Positions 52,625 to 61,492 of a stretch of DNA of 64,000 bases are shown here, in pieces. The DNA comes from Sporosarcina ureilytica (GTDB lineage: Bacteria > Bacillota > Bacilli > Bacillales_A > Planococcaceae): contig NZ_CP017560.1 of NCBI RefSeq assembly GCF_001753205.1, positions 3,162,001 to 3,226,000 of the forward strand, written 5' to 3'. The stretch's first letter is position 1, and each line of letters begins with the position of its first letter. The notes under the pieces were generated by a model that had not been told where the DNA came from, did not search any database, and saw only the letters and a list, made by a program, of their open reading frames with translations. The position numbers and the translations under genes are program-made.

Positions 52625-53065
52625 TTACATAATCGGTAAATCATTGCTTTCTCTTTTCGGTAACTGAAAATGCGCTTCCTCTGTTGACTGTGCTGCTTGT
52701 ACTTTTTCAAACACTGTAGGTTCAGCATACAGTTCTTCTGTTTCCCTGCTCTTGGTCGCGATAAATTGTACTTTATCGCCAATCACTTCCGTCACGTAGA
52801 CACGACTTTGATCTTCGCGTTCATATGACCTGGATTGAATTCGACCGGTTACACTAATCAGTGAACCTTTCCCACAATGTTTTGCAGTGTTCTCCGCTAA
52901 ATTCCCCCATAACGAACAAAGAATAAAGTCAGCTTCAATCTCTCCTCTCGTATTTTTAAAGGTACGATTTACTGCCAGTACAAAACTCGTCTGAACTCTT
53001 CCTCTTGCAATCTCGCGGAGTATCGGATCTTTTGTAATGCGTCCCACCAGTGCAACTTGATTCAA
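52625..53065 (-). CDS. ssbB: Single-stranded DNA-binding protein SsbB
   Basis: A 146-residue SSB. The OB-fold begins NQVALVGRITKDPILR and continues with FVLAVNRTFKN, ADFILCSLWGNLAENTA, GKGSLISVTGRIQSRSYE and VYVTEVIGDKVQFI. It is shorter than SsbA (about 170) and its end (SNDLPIM) lacks the acidic DDDLPF tip, as expected of the competence-type SsbB/YwpH. The start is a TTG at 53063-53065, seven bases after GGGAGG, with no ATG alternative. Its position beside ywpF matches Bacillus. Confidence 0.93.
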   Translation of the reverse strand: MNQVALVGRITKDPILREIARGRVQTSFVLAVNRTFKNTRGEIEADFILCSLWGNLAENTAKHCGKGSLISVTGRIQSRSYEREDQSRVYVTEVIGDKVQFIATKSRETEELYAEPTVFEKVQAAQSTEEAHFQLPKRESNDLPIM

Positions 53066-53416
53066 TCGCCTACCTCCCTTCTCGTTGAAAGTAAGCTTAT
53101 CTTATCCCATGGCGCAATATTTCGACAATGTCAGATTAGTGAATTTCGAGTCATATTTTGTAATGAATTTTAAGTTTTCTACCGGACCAAATTATTTATT
53201 TTGCTAATAACTTTGATATTCCCCGTTTCTTTACGGATTTCTGCGATATAACCGATAATACTAATTTGGTTGATTTAAAAATATTTTTTCTATCCTAAAC
53301 AGAAGTACAGTTTCAAGTAGATTTGCACCCGATTTTCGAAAGGGAAAACCTTCACTTACACGAGTCAATTTCATAAGTTAGGTGCGTTTATATAATTTTA
53401 TATATTAGGAATCTCT

Positions 53417-53549
53417 GTTGATTGGAGTGCAGAGCGAAAGCCGTTACGTAGAACGGCTTTTTGCGAGTAAAAGCGAAGCGTTATGAGCAGGGATATCTAT
53501 CGCTCACCGCACGCCTCGCGGAAAGCATCCGCTCGGAACGGAAATCAAC
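53417..53549. repeat. Dispersed noncoding repeat, copy A (GTTGATT ends)
   Basis: 133 bases bounded by GTTGATT and AATCAAC, which are inverse. Inside, AAAGCCGTT (53437-53445) and AACGGCTTT (53452-53460) form a hairpin, followed by GCGAGTAAAAGCGAAGCG and, near the end, GCGGAAAGC and CGGAACGGAAATC. Copy B at 61595-61815 shares these blocks. An open frame running from the middle of this element into ywpF is an artefact. Apart from it, 53066-53643 shows an AT-rich stretch upstream of ssbB with no clear promoter. Confidence 0.85.
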
Positions 53550-53643
53550 ATGGTTTATTTGGCGTTTTAATAAACGGAATACTAAAATACTTTTCTTTTA
53601 CCGGTATGGTATACTCAAACTAAATTTAAGGGGGATGGTTCAA

Positions 53644-54096
53644 TTGAAAACATTTAAAATGATTTCTATTAGCATTTTTCATGAAGGAAAATTCCATGAC
53701 TACCCACTCATTGATGGCATCATTATTAACCAAGAAAATAGTCATCGAATGTGGATTCTTGAAATGTTTATCGAAGGGAAGTATAAAAGTTTTTTTGAAG
53801 CCAAAATGCGCGAGGATGAACTAATTGAAACAAAAGTCGTCATTTCTTATCCGGAAAATGAGCCAGCAGCTTTTCGTGTAGCGATTATGAACGTAAAGCA
53901 AATTGGTGATAATATTTCTGTTCTAATGAAAGGTCGCCTAAAACGAGCTCGTTCACAATACGCAGAACAGCTTTTAGAACAACTGATAGATGAAGGAATG
54001 AGTGGCCAAGAGCTCCTTGAAAAATTTGAATCAGATATGCGTTCTCGCCCCCGTTTGAAAAAAGACCGACCGAATGAAGAATTAACAAAAGAGTAA
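53644..54096 (+). CDS. ywpF: YwpF-family protein
   Basis: A 150-residue protein of the Bacillales YwpF family, of unknown function; conserved, mostly beta, no membrane segment. It begins MKTFKMISISIFHEGKFHDY and contains DGIIINQENSHRMWILEMFI. I choose the TTG at 53644: GGGGG ends nine bases before it and MKTFK is the expected family start. The ATG at 53635 directly touches that site, and the longer frame from 53461 begins inside the repeat element. It is divergent from ssbB and followed by a terminator. Confidence 0.85.
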   Translation: MKTFKMISISIFHEGKFHDYPLIDGIIINQENSHRMWILEMFIEGKYKSFFEAKMREDELIETKVVISYPENEPAAFRVAIMNVKQIGDNISVLMKGRLKRARSQYAEQLLEQLIDEGMSGQELLEKFESDMRSRPRLKKDRPNEELTKE

Positions 54097-54104
54097 AACG
54101 CACA

Positions 54105-54135
54105 ACAGATCATTTGTGGATGGTCTGTTTTTTTA
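54105..54135 (+). terminator. Terminator of ywpF
   Basis: ACAGATCAT (54105-54113) and ATGGTCTGT (54120-54128) pair with one G-U, then TTTTTTTATTT. It begins about eight bases after the stop. Confidence 0.9.
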
Positions 54136-54178
54136 TTTATCTAAAAAAATACCCACAGAATTAATTAACAATTCTAAG

Positions 54179-54239
54179 TTATCCATAAGTCATTAACATT
54201 ATCCACAACTTATCCACACATGGTTATCATTTACCCACA
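54179..54239. promoter_or_regulatory. Cluster of four DnaA boxes
   Basis: Two perfect TTATCCACA boxes (54199-54207 and 54210-54218) are flanked by TTATCCATA (54179-54187) and TTACCCACA (54231-54239), each one mismatch away. All point the same way. Start-to-start distances are 20, 11 and 21 bases, close to whole helical turns. A poorer TTATCAACG is at 54274. They lie in a non-coding gap between two convergent genes. They resemble DnaA-binding clusters outside the origin; no AT-rich unwinding region or dnaA gene is nearby. Confidence 0.75.
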
Positions 54240-54347
54240 TTTACTTTGTTTTTATAAACATTTTTCTCGACAGTTATCAACGATTAGGAATTATTTCATT
54301 TCTTCCGGTTAAAAATGCCTGATAGTAAACGGTGACATCTACTTAAA

Positions 54348-54389
54348 AAAGTGTAGACAAAGTCGACAAAAGACTTTATCTACACTTTA
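54348..54389 (-). terminator. Terminator of the Asn-rich lipoprotein gene
   Basis: GTGTAGA-AAAGTC and GACTTT-TCTACAC pair with one internal mismatch around GACAAAA. On the minus strand the tail is TTTTTTAAG. Confidence 0.85.
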
Positions 54390-54427
54390 ACCGTTTTACA
54401 CGGTTTGTCGCGGCTTGCGGTCAGCGG

Positions 54428-54751
54428 TTATTGGTTATTGTTGTTATTGTTGTTATTGTTGTTACCGTTTTCATCTCTGAACATGTTATCATTGTTATTG
54501 TTATTGTTCAGTCGATCGTCATTTATAACGCCGCCGTTATCACGATTATTGTTATCGATGCCATCTAAATCTGAACCACCACGACGATCATCTTGTACGT
54601 CTGGCGTCCAATTTTGATCACGGTTGTTTAAGTTGTCTTGCATCGGTGTCTCGTTGTTATTAGGAAGCGCACCGTTATTCCCACCGTTATTCGTACAAGC
54701 ACCTAAAGCTAATCCCGACATAAGAATGAACGGTATTGCTTTTTTCAACAT
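54428..54751 (-). CDS. Asn-rich lipoprotein
   Basis: 107 residues: a lipoprotein signal MLKKAIPFILMSGLALGAC, with the lipobox LGAC and Cys at about 19, followed by a low-complexity mature part rich in Asn, Asp and Gly, ending with ten consecutive Asn then Gln. The Asn run is coded by imperfect AAC/AAT triplets, which could vary in length. GGAGGG lies before the ATG at 54751; the longer frame from 54790 has no need to be used. No homologue is recognised. It is probably anchored outside the membrane, perhaps sporulation- or wall-associated, but that is a guess. Confidence 0.8.
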   Translation of the reverse strand: MLKKAIPFILMSGLALGACTNNGGNNGALPNNNETPMQDNLNNRDQNWTPDVQDDRRGGSDLDGIDNNNRDNGGVINDDRLNNNNNNDNMFRDENGNNNNNNNNNNQ

Positions 54752-54854
54752 GAAAAATTCCCTCCTTTCCACAAGCCGACTATCACACATAGTTGCATGA
54801 TACTAACTAGGTTGCTCGAAAAGTTGGGAACTATCCGTAAATCCTGTTGTTATT

Positions 54855-55244
54855 TTATTGCATTTCTAAACGTTTTTTTAATAAACGTTCCACATATGAA
54901 GCTTCCGCTTTACAATCATACGTATAATGCGTATTCAGTTTTTCTTGCATGATTTGAATCCTTGCAATTTGTTCATCCGTAGGCGGATCTTCAAGAATTC
55001 GATTCATAACCTCGTTAATTCGTGTGGCAAGCTGTTCATGAAATTCAGGATTTGCTTTTATAGTATCCGAGATTTCAGAGTACCAAAGGGCTCTTGTTGT
55101 AATATATTCTCTCCAACTTGAGATAAAATCTTCTATCCTAAACTTCGATTCACTCCACCCAATACTTTCCATATATTGTTCGAAGGTTTGTGTAATCGAC
55201 CTTGTGATACTGCTTTTTAAGTTGGGAGAAAGATCATTATACAT
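54855..55244 (-). CDS. Conserved-looking hypothetical protein
   Basis: 129 residues, soluble, almost all helical, with no motif I recognise. It contains IEDFISSWREYITTRALWYS and ARIQIMQEKLNTHYTYDCKA. The single Cys in YDCKAEASYVERLL and the basic tail KKRLEMQ are the only distinctive points. AAGGAAAAG precedes the start. It lies between the lipoprotein and fabZ, on the same strand, in a spot where Bacillus carries unrelated small genes. Confidence 0.65.
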   Translation of the reverse strand: MYNDLSPNLKSSITRSITQTFEQYMESIGWSESKFRIEDFISSWREYITTRALWYSEISDTIKANPEFHEQLATRINEVMNRILEDPPTDEQIARIQIMQEKLNTHYTYDCKAEASYVERLLKKRLEMQ

Positions 55245-55327
55245 CTTTTCCTTAACCTCCTACCGTAAAAGCGCGATAATCATTACAAAATCCACGCTTT
55301 ATTCTAGTTTTGCCTTTGATGTGAACC

Positions 55328-55771
55328 TTATTCACTTGCTGGACTCACAGGACCTAGCGCAAACATAATTTCAGTTTCACAAACGAGTTCGCCATCTACT
55401 GTAGCTTTGGCTTGTCCTTTCCCCATTGGTCCACGTAGTCGAGTAATTTCTACTTCCAAGCGAAGTGTATCTCCAGGTGTTACTTGCTTTTTAAATCGAC
55501 ATTTGTCAATGCCTGTAAAAAACGCAAGACGGCCTTTATTTTCTTCTTTTTGTAATAAAGCAACTGCTCCAACCTGTGCTAATGCCTCCACAATGAGTAC
55601 ACCAGGCATAACTGGGTATCCTGGGAAGTGACCGTTGAAAAACTCTTCATTTATCGTAACATTTTTTAAACCGACTGCTCTTTTTCCTTCTTCAACTTCA
55701 AGAATTCTGTCAATCATTAAAAAAGGATAACGATGCGGTAAAATTGCTTGAATTTGCTCTGCTGTTAGCAT
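55328..55771 (-). CDS. fabZ: 3-hydroxyacyl-[ACP] dehydratase FabZ
   Basis: 147 residues, normal for FabZ. It dehydrates 3-hydroxyacyl-ACP in fatty acid elongation. The catalytic His lies in [20 protein letters not shown] and the Glu in [28 protein letters not shown] opens the hot-dog fold. GGAGG sits eight bases before the ATG. It follows the flagellar rod genes and epuA-like gene on the same strand, as in Bacillus. Confidence 0.96.
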   Translation of the reverse strand: MLTAEQIQAILPHRYPFLMIDRILEVEEGKRAVGLKNVTINEEFFNGHFPGYPVMPGVLIVEALAQVGAVALLQKEENKGRLAFFTGIDKCRFKKQVTPGDTLRLEVEITRLRGPMGKGQAKATVDGELVCETEIMFALGPVSPASE

Positions 55772-55798
55772 GTTCTTCCTCCTGCTCGTTATGTATCT

Positions 55799-56134
55799 TT
55801 ATTCTATACCTTTAATAATATCTGTAATATGCGTCCATGTTGCCTTTTTGAAAACATCACCTGGAGCACCATCGCCTATGACGCTATACCCCATATAGAG
55901 TCCAATTGACGCAACGACTACAAGCAATAAGAGAACGAGAATAATTCGTAACCAAATCGGAATTAACCGAATTTGAACCCATCTCACGTTTTTCTCATTA
56001 CTTTCTTGCTTTTCATCTCGCTTTTTTTTCTTTAATTTTAGGCGTTCTATACGTGATCCAAATTTCGATTTCTGCTTTTCTTGCGTAGCTTCAACATTTT
56101 TAGCTACTACATCTTGCTTGTTTTCTTCATTCAT
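55799..56134 (-). CDS. EpuA-like small membrane protein (often labelled RNA polymerase subunit beta)
   Basis: 111 residues: a highly charged cytoplasmic head (SRIERLKLKKKKRDEKQ), one TM helix (about 67-88, IILVLLLLVVVASIGLYMGY) and a short tail VFKKATWTHITDIIKGIE. The WVQIRLIPIWLRI start of the helix and the GDGAPGDVFKK tail are typical of the EpuA family. Many genomes call it RNA polymerase beta in error. Function is unknown; it lies between flhP and fabZ. Confidence 0.85.
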   Translation of the reverse strand: MNEENKQDVVAKNVEATQEKQKSKFGSRIERLKLKKKKRDEKQESNEKNVRWVQIRLIPIWLRIILVLLLLVVVASIGLYMGYSVIGDGAPGDVFKKATWTHITDIIKGIE

Positions 56135-56156
56135 TGTTCAATACTCCCTATGAAGC

Positions 56157-56993
56157 TTATCGGATGCCGTTAATAAGACCAAGCATTTGATCAGCTAGCG
56201 TGACAGCACGCGCATTAAATTGATAATTTCGCTGAACATTGATAAGATCTGTCATTTCTTTTTCATAATGAACGTTAGACGTTTCGAGGACCCCGTTTTG
56301 TAAACCAATAAGATTTCTATCAGCGCCTTGGAGGTTCGTGAAAACATCATCCTCTGTTACGCCTAATTCCGCCAAATTTCGCGGTAAGCCAATATAAGTT
56401 CCTGAAAGATGTTCCATTAAGTTAGGGCGTTCAATGACAGTGATACCTAGCTCGATTCTAGTTACAGTGCCATCGTTACCTGTCACTTCTAGTATGCCAC
56501 CCGGTTGAACATGATAATCAGCAACATCATCATTAAATAGGATCGGCATACCTTGTGCATTTGCAATCGGATTGCCATCGTCATTCACTAACATCAACTG
56601 CCCACCTTCAATCGGTGTGATGTAAAAGGAACCTTGTCGTGTATAAACAGTTTCCTCTCCACCTTCTGTCGGCATAATGACATTAAAATACTGTTTTGGT
56701 GTCGTCAAGGCGAAGTCTAACTGCCGTTCGGTCGATTGCAGTGACCCCATTTTCCAATTCATTTGCGTTTGCGCAATTTTCGCTCCAGTGCCGTAACGAA
56801 TACCTACCGGCGATTGCCGCGGTGCACGGTCAGCTTTGTCGTTTGTAAATTGTTCGTATAACAATTCCTGAAAGCTTGCTTGGCTTGCTTTAAACCCATG
56901 CGTCGAAGAGTTTGCAAGGTTATTTCCAATAATATCAAATTGATGCTGGAGTTGATTCATCGTATTCGTTGCTGTAATCATCGTCCGTATCAT
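56157..56993 (-). CDS. flhP: Flagellar basal-body rod protein FlhP (FlgG family)
   Basis: 278 residues, a distal rod/hook component secreted by the flagellar export system. The N-terminal rod motif is QFDIIGNNLANSSTHGFKAS, and the C-terminal helix is NVHYEKEMTDLINVQRNYQFNA plus LADQMLGLINGIR. It is 51 bases downstream of flhO in the same direction, as in Bacillus, where both follow mbl. Confidence 0.94.
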   Translation of the reverse strand: MIRTMITATNTMNQLQHQFDIIGNNLANSSTHGFKASQASFQELLYEQFTNDKADRAPRQSPVGIRYGTGAKIAQTQMNWKMGSLQSTERQLDFALTTPKQYFNVIMPTEGGEETVYTRQGSFYITPIEGGQLMLVNDDGNPIANAQGMPILFNDDVADYHVQPGGILEVTGNDGTVTRIELGITVIERPNLMEHLSGTYIGLPRNLAELGVTEDDVFTNLQGADRNLIGLQNGVLETSNVHYEKEMTDLINVQRNYQFNARAVTLADQMLGLINGIR

Positions 56994-57044
56994 TAACTTA
57001 CATTCTCCTTATTTCGCGTAAATGCTTGAATCAAAAGCATTTAT

Positions 57045-57881
57045 TTATACGCGTCCAACTTCATTTACTGCTTTTTCCATACTACGATCATACGCTTGCA
57101 AAACTTTTTGATTCGCTTCAAAGGCACGGTAAGCAGTGAGCAAATCCGTCATGGTACGACCGGCATCGACGTTAGACCTTTCTACAAATCCTTGTTGAAT
57201 GGAATATGTCGCATTGGGTATCGTATTCACTGCAACTAAGTTTTCACCGGTTTCCGTCACGAATAAACCGTCTCCCTGCTTCATCAGCGCATCAGGTCTG
57301 GCCGCGAATGAAATACCGAGTGTCGCAACATCATTATCATCTTCCATAATAACACCAGATTCGGTAACACGAAAGTCATCACCTTGAAGCGCTATGCGGT
57401 TGCCCTCCGAATCCAGCACGTAATATCCCGAAGAAGACGTTAAAAATCCATTTGCATCAAGGGCAAAGTTTCCGTTTCGCGTATAGTATGTCCCACCCGC
57501 ATCATTTTCCAACGTAAAGAAAACTGCACCTTGAATGCCAGTTTCTTCATCTACTGGCAAGAATCCATCAACGAGTGCAACGTCTGTTGTTAATTCCGTT
57601 TCTTGCAGTTGGCCTTGAATAAACAATGGCATTGTTTCTTTCATATATACCCCTGTTGAAAGTGGTCCAAACGTTGCAATCCCTTTCATATTGAACCCAT
57701 TTTCTGATGGGATGTGGGTTGATTGCACACTAGACATTAACATTTCAGGAAAAGAGCGGATTGAAGACTGTTCCGCCTTAAAACCTGGCGTATTTACATT
57801 TGCCATATTGTTCGTTAACATTTCTGTTTTGCGTTGTTGGGCAAGCATTCCAGATGCAACTGTATAGAAACCGCGAAACAT
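57045..57881 (-). CDS. flhO: Flagellar basal-body rod protein FlhO (FlgF/FlgG family)
   Basis: 278 residues. The start MFRGFYTVASGMLAQQRKTE, then NNMANVNTPGFKAEQ, is the flagellar rod signature. The C-terminal part SNVDAGRTMTDLLTAYRAFEAN forms the coiled coil of the rod. GGAG lies ten bases before the start. It is between mbl and flhP, a conserved Bacillus arrangement that joins wall-shape and motility genes. Confidence 0.94.
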   Translation of the reverse strand: MFRGFYTVASGMLAQQRKTEMLTNNMANVNTPGFKAEQSSIRSFPEMLMSSVQSTHIPSENGFNMKGIATFGPLSTGVYMKETMPLFIQGQLQETELTTDVALVDGFLPVDEETGIQGAVFFTLENDAGGTYYTRNGNFALDANGFLTSSSGYYVLDSEGNRIALQGDDFRVTESGVIMEDDNDVATLGISFAARPDALMKQGDGLFVTETGENLVAVNTIPNATYSIQQGFVERSNVDAGRTMTDLLTAYRAFEANQKVLQAYDRSMEKAVNEVGRV

Positions 57882-57906
57882 AATTTCAACTCCATTTTGT
57901 TAATCT

Positions 57907-58887
57907 TCACTTTTTAATATTTTCCAAAAGTAAGCTCGTTCCAATTGCAACACAATCAAGCGGATTTTCTGCAATAAATACAGGTACTTTTAATTCCTCT
58001 GCGAGCAACTGATCAATTCCATGCATTAAAGCGCCCCCGCCAGTTAAAAAGATGCCTCGATCAATAATATCAGCTGAAAGTTCAGGTGGTGTTTTTTCAA
58101 GCACATTTTTTGCCGCTTGTACAATCATATAAGCAGACTCTTGTAAGGCTTCTTCAATTTCCGTTGACTTCACTGTGATTGTTCGTGGCAGGCCAGAAAC
58201 CATGTCGCGTCCTCGTATATCCAATTGTTCATGACGTGAACCAGGGAAAACAGTACTCACTTCTACTTTAATTCTCTCGGCAGTACGTTCACCGATGAGC
58301 AGTTTATGCGTTCGTTTAATATATTGAATAATTTCATGGTCGAATGTATTCCCAGCGACATTAATCGATTGCGAGGTCACAATATCTCCCATGGATAATA
58401 CAGCGACATCCGTTGTTCCGCCGCCAATATCAATCACCATATTGCCGCTCGGTTGAAAAATATCCATGCCCGCGCCAATTGCAGCTACTTTTGGTTCTTC
58501 TTCTAAATAAATCTTCTTACCGCCTGCTTTTTCCGCCGCTTCACGAATCGCTTTTTGTTCAACACTTGTGATATTCGTCGGGCAACAGACGAGTATGCGA
58601 GGTTTAGAGAAAAATCCTTTTACATCTATTTTAGCGATAAAATGGCTTAACATTGCTTCGGTTACATGAAAATCTGCAATGACTCCGTCTTTCATCGGCC
58701 GGATTGCAACGATATTTCCTGGCGTTCTCCCTACCATTTTCCAAGCTTCTTCACCGACAGCAAGTACTTTATTTGTTTGTTTTTCAATTGCAACGACTGA
58801 CGGTTCGTTAAGCACGATCCCTTTTCCTTTTACGTGCATTAAAACGTTTGCCGTACCAAGGTCTATTCCGATATCTTTTGCAAACAT
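57907..58887 (-). CDS. mbl: MreB-like cell-shape protein Mbl
   Basis: An actin-fold ATPase of 326 residues that guides lateral wall synthesis. FAKDIGIDLGTANVLMHVKG is the first phosphate loop, GNMVIDIGGGTTDVAVLSMG the second, and GIFLTGGGALMHGIDQLL the adenosine motif. Start is the ATG at 58887; the longer frame adds seven residues without a better site. The 470 bases upstream to spoIIID show no recognisable signal beyond the spoIIID terminator. Confidence 0.95.
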   Translation of the reverse strand: MFAKDIGIDLGTANVLMHVKGKGIVLNEPSVVAIEKQTNKVLAVGEEAWKMVGRTPGNIVAIRPMKDGVIADFHVTEAMLSHFIAKIDVKGFFSKPRILVCCPTNITSVEQKAIREAAEKAGGKKIYLEEEPKVAAIGAGMDIFQPSGNMVIDIGGGTTDVAVLSMGDIVTSQSINVAGNTFDHEIIQYIKRTHKLLIGERTAERIKVEVSTVFPGSRHEQLDIRGRDMVSGLPRTITVKSTEIEEALQESAYMIVQAAKNVLEKTPPELSADIIDRGIFLTGGGALMHGIDQLLAEELKVPVFIAENPLDCVAIGTSLLLENIKK

Positions 58888-59343
58888 GATTCCTGTTTCC
58901 CCTTCCACCTAATCAATGGCTTATTCTAAATAAATGCGTAGATGCGACAGGCGAAGTGACGATTAAAGTTCTTATCCGCACTGTGTTTATCTAGGTCTAA
59001 AAACACAAACATCAGGCGCGCCTCTATCTATATTAAATACAAGCACGGGCATTAGTAGCGCCCATTTCTAACTGTATCCTCTCAACATTTGGATTAAATC
59101 AGTTCGAATTTTCATTATTCTTCCACAAAAAATAAACACTCTTAATATTTAATTTTACCATAGTTACCATTAAAAGAATATCCGAAAGAACTATTTTCCA
59201 GCTATTATTTTGACTTTGATAGACCAATTCCGTTACTTTTTTAGCAGACGGATAATCTTAATGACTTATCAAAACGATTCCGCTAACTCATTCAGCATTT
59301 CATCTTAAAGAACTAAATTGATTCCCTTCCTACTATTTAGCGT

Positions 59344-59380
59344 AAAAAAAGCGACCCGCAATATGCGATGTCGCTTTTTT
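59344..59380 (-). terminator. Terminator of spoIIID
   Basis: AAAAAGCGAC and GTCGCTTTTT pair perfectly around a 14-base loop. The stem starts at the spoIIID stop codon itself and ends in a run of T on the minus strand. Confidence 0.88.
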
Positions 59381-59660
59381 ACTTACTTGCCTCTTCTTCT
59401 TCGTTCTTCTTCATTTCATTGATCCATTTAATCCTAGTTGCTTCGCCACCTCGTAAATGTCGAACTGATTTATGGTAGGCGAGAATTTTTGCAACTTCTT
59501 CTGACAGTGATGCATCTACATTCGGCAAACGTTCTGTCAGGTCTTTGTGTACTGTGCTTTTTGAATAGCCTGTCGCCTTCGCCAATGCTCGTACCGTAAC
59601 CTCAGTTTCAAGCAGCAGTTCTCCGAGGCGCACGCATCGCCTCCGTATTTGCTCGTGCAC
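59379..59660 (-). CDS. spoIIID: Sporulation transcriptional regulator SpoIIID
   Basis: A 93-residue DNA-binding protein of the mother cell. VTVRALAKATGYSKSTVHKD is the helix-turn-helix and LTERLPNV and HKSVRHLRGGEATRIKW are family-specific blocks. The basic tail helps DNA binding. Start is GTG at 59658-59660, preceded by AGGA; no ATG is available. Its presence shows a spore-forming lineage. It lies between spoIIQ and mbl, as in Bacillus. Confidence 0.96.
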   Translation of the reverse strand: MHEQIRRRCVRLGELLLETEVTVRALAKATGYSKSTVHKDLTERLPNVDASLSEEVAKILAYHKSVRHLRGGEATRIKWINEMKKNEEEEASK

Positions 59661-59845
59661 GCCCTCTTCCTTTCCTGTCAGCTTTAAAGTCTTCTTCTAC
59701 TGTATGCAACAGGAAAGGTCGGTATGCGCGTAATCGATATCATTCTTCTACTTTGGCGATGCGTTTTAGCAGTTTGGAATTAACAATGCAATGAACCTTT
59801 TATGAACAAGAGTCAGTAAGCACTAAGAATTCTTCAAGAAAAGCT

Positions 59846-60505
59846 CTAGAAACCTAGGTAAGATCCCGGATTGACAGGTTCATCATTTACAAGGACTTGG
59901 AAGTGTAGATGGGTCCCAGCATTCGGGTTCCATTCATTTGCAGAAGCATTTCCTAATGGCTCCCCTTGTGTTACTTCTTCACCTTTTTTCACGAGAACAC
60001 CAGATAGAGAGCCGTAAACCGTTTTCATACCATCAGCATGAGTAATGATTACTTCATCGCCTTGGAAGACATCTGTAACGACTTCTTCAACGACTCCCGT
60101 TGCTGCGGCAACTACTTCAAAAGGTTGGTCGTCTATCGAAATGGAGACCCCTGTGTTTGTTTCGTATGTTTGATTGAATACAAGTAATGAGTTCTCCTGT
60201 ACGGATTCTTCCGCTTCCAAATCATAATAGTTCTGCAAGATTGCGACGTTGTCTAGCAACTCTTCTGAAAATGGATACTTTAGTACTTCTTTTGACGCGT
60301 TTGTTTCTACCACCAATTCACCGTTATCATTACCACCCATTGCTCCGTCTGTTAATTCTGGACTATCCTTTTTTACTAGTGCGCTATAGCCCCAAATCAT
60401 CCCTACGAAAACAATTGCGATTCCCGAATACACGGCTGGCCAAAGCCAATTTTTCTTCTGTGTTTGTTTGTCCTTTTGAGAAGGAGATTTTTTTTCTTCT
60501 CTCAT
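59846..60505 (-). CDS. spoIIQ: Forespore protein SpoIIQ (LytM-like, degenerate)
   Basis: 219 residues: an N-terminal TM helix (about 20-40, VYSGIAIVFVGMIWGYSA) and a LytM/M23 domain. The second zinc motif GTHLHFQV is kept, but the first His-x-x-x-Asp site is replaced in the region YETNTGVSISIDDQPFEVVA, so it should not cleave peptidoglycan. SpoIIQ docks with SpoIIIAH across the two sporulation membranes. I use ATG 60505, six bases after AGGTGA; a GTG three codons upstream overlaps the site. Confidence 0.93.
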   Translation of the reverse strand: MREEKKSPSQKDKQTQKKNWLWPAVYSGIAIVFVGMIWGYSALVKKDSPELTDGAMGGNDNGELVVETNASKEVLKYPFSEELLDNVAILQNYYDLEAEESVQENSLLVFNQTYETNTGVSISIDDQPFEVVAAATGVVEEVVTDVFQGDEVIITHADGMKTVYGSLSGVLVKKGEEVTQGEPLGNASANEWNPNAGTHLHFQVLVNDEPVNPGSYLGF

Positions 60506-60535
60506 AGTCATCACCTCACTTGCATTCTTTGCAAG

Positions 60536-61492
60536 TTAAGGTATTTTTAAACATTCAGGATCATTTATTAATATTTTTTTTATTTCGGTGTCTAAATAAT
60601 AGTGCGCAATAATTTCATCTGCCTTTAAACCTTGCTGGGCAAATGCCTCAGCCCCGTATTGACTCATCCCGACACCATGCCCATAGCCGACCGTATCAAT
60701 GAGCACAAGATTATTGGTAACGTCAAAAGCAATATCGAAGTCCGTTGAACGTAAGCCAAGAAGCTCTCGAATTTCTCTTCCTTCTTTTTCAAAGCCATCC
60801 GAGACCATCTTTTGAACGCGCCCCGATGAATTTCGAATTAATTGAAGGGATTCAAACATCGATGCATCCCAATTCATTCCGAGTCTTTCATTCCATTTGG
60901 CTAGAGAGAGTTGAGTTTCTTCTTTATACGCAGGCGTTAATTCTTCTTCCCCATCACTAGCAACACTTTGTAAATAGGGGATGTCTGTCCCACTGAAATT
61001 TTTAGCTGTTTCCGTTTTTCCATTTGATGTCGAAAAAAACATCGCAGAAATAATCTCATCTTCGTAGACGATGACTTCGCCTGCTGTCGCACGAACGGCT
61101 GCGTCAATTTTCTTTTCGTTTTTCTTAAATTCTTTTCCCCAATTTTTCTTTCGCTCTGCTTCTGTATAAAAAACTTGAGCAGAAACGTCTTTAGCGATTG
61201 GTTTTACTCCTTTCTCCGTTGTTCTAAGGGCATATGTACGTGCTGCAAGCGCCTGGGCTTTCAATGCTTCTTCATGGAAGGATATTGGCATTTCAGCAGC
61301 AACGACCCCTTTTACGTATTCTTCTAGCGTGAAAGGCTCGTCCACCCCTTGAACGGTAATTTCAAACGGACAGTACCCCTCCTCCTTTTCTTTATGGTCA
61401 ACTTGGGGCTTTGGGGATTCTTTAATGATTAGTAACGGAAAGAAAAATAATAATAGAACAAATATTGAAAGTGCAATCCATAATTTTCTCAT
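60536..61492 (-). CDS. spoIID: Stage II sporulation protein D (SpoIID, lytic transglycosylase)
   Basis: 318 residues with a TM anchor (about 5-24) and the SpoIID domain. It cuts glycan strands during forespore engulfment, with SpoIIP and SpoIIM. YVKGVVAAEMPISFHEEALK (with the catalytic Glu), KAQALAARTYALR, and VGYGHGVGMSQYGAEAFAQQ are the family blocks. No clear ribosome binding site is visible before ATG 61492. It lies upstream of spoIIQ, as in Bacillus. Confidence 0.95.
   Translation of the reverse strand: MRKLWIALSIFVLLLFFFPLLIIKESPKPQVDHKEKEEGYCPFEITVQGVDEPFTLEEYVKGVVAAEMPISFHEEALKAQALAARTYALRTTEKGVKPIAKDVSAQVFYTEAERKKNWGKEFKKNEKKIDAAVRATAGEVIVYEDEIISAMFFSTSNGKTETAKNFSGTDIPYLQSVASDGEEELTPAYKEETQLSLAKWNERLGMNWDASMFESLQLIRNSSGRVQKMVSDGFEKEGREIRELLGLRSTDFDIAFDVTNNLVLIDTVGYGHGVGMSQYGAEAFAQQGLKADEIIAHYYLDTEIKKILINDPECLKIP

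Noticed and set aside
53270..53295. Possible ComK half-site (AAAA-N5-TTTT) upstream of ssbB
   Set aside because: A single AT-rich match in an AT-rich region; no second box at the required spacing was found.
54405..54617. Leu/Ser-rich frame on the plus strand
   Set aside because: It is the antisense of the Asn-rich lipoprotein repeat.
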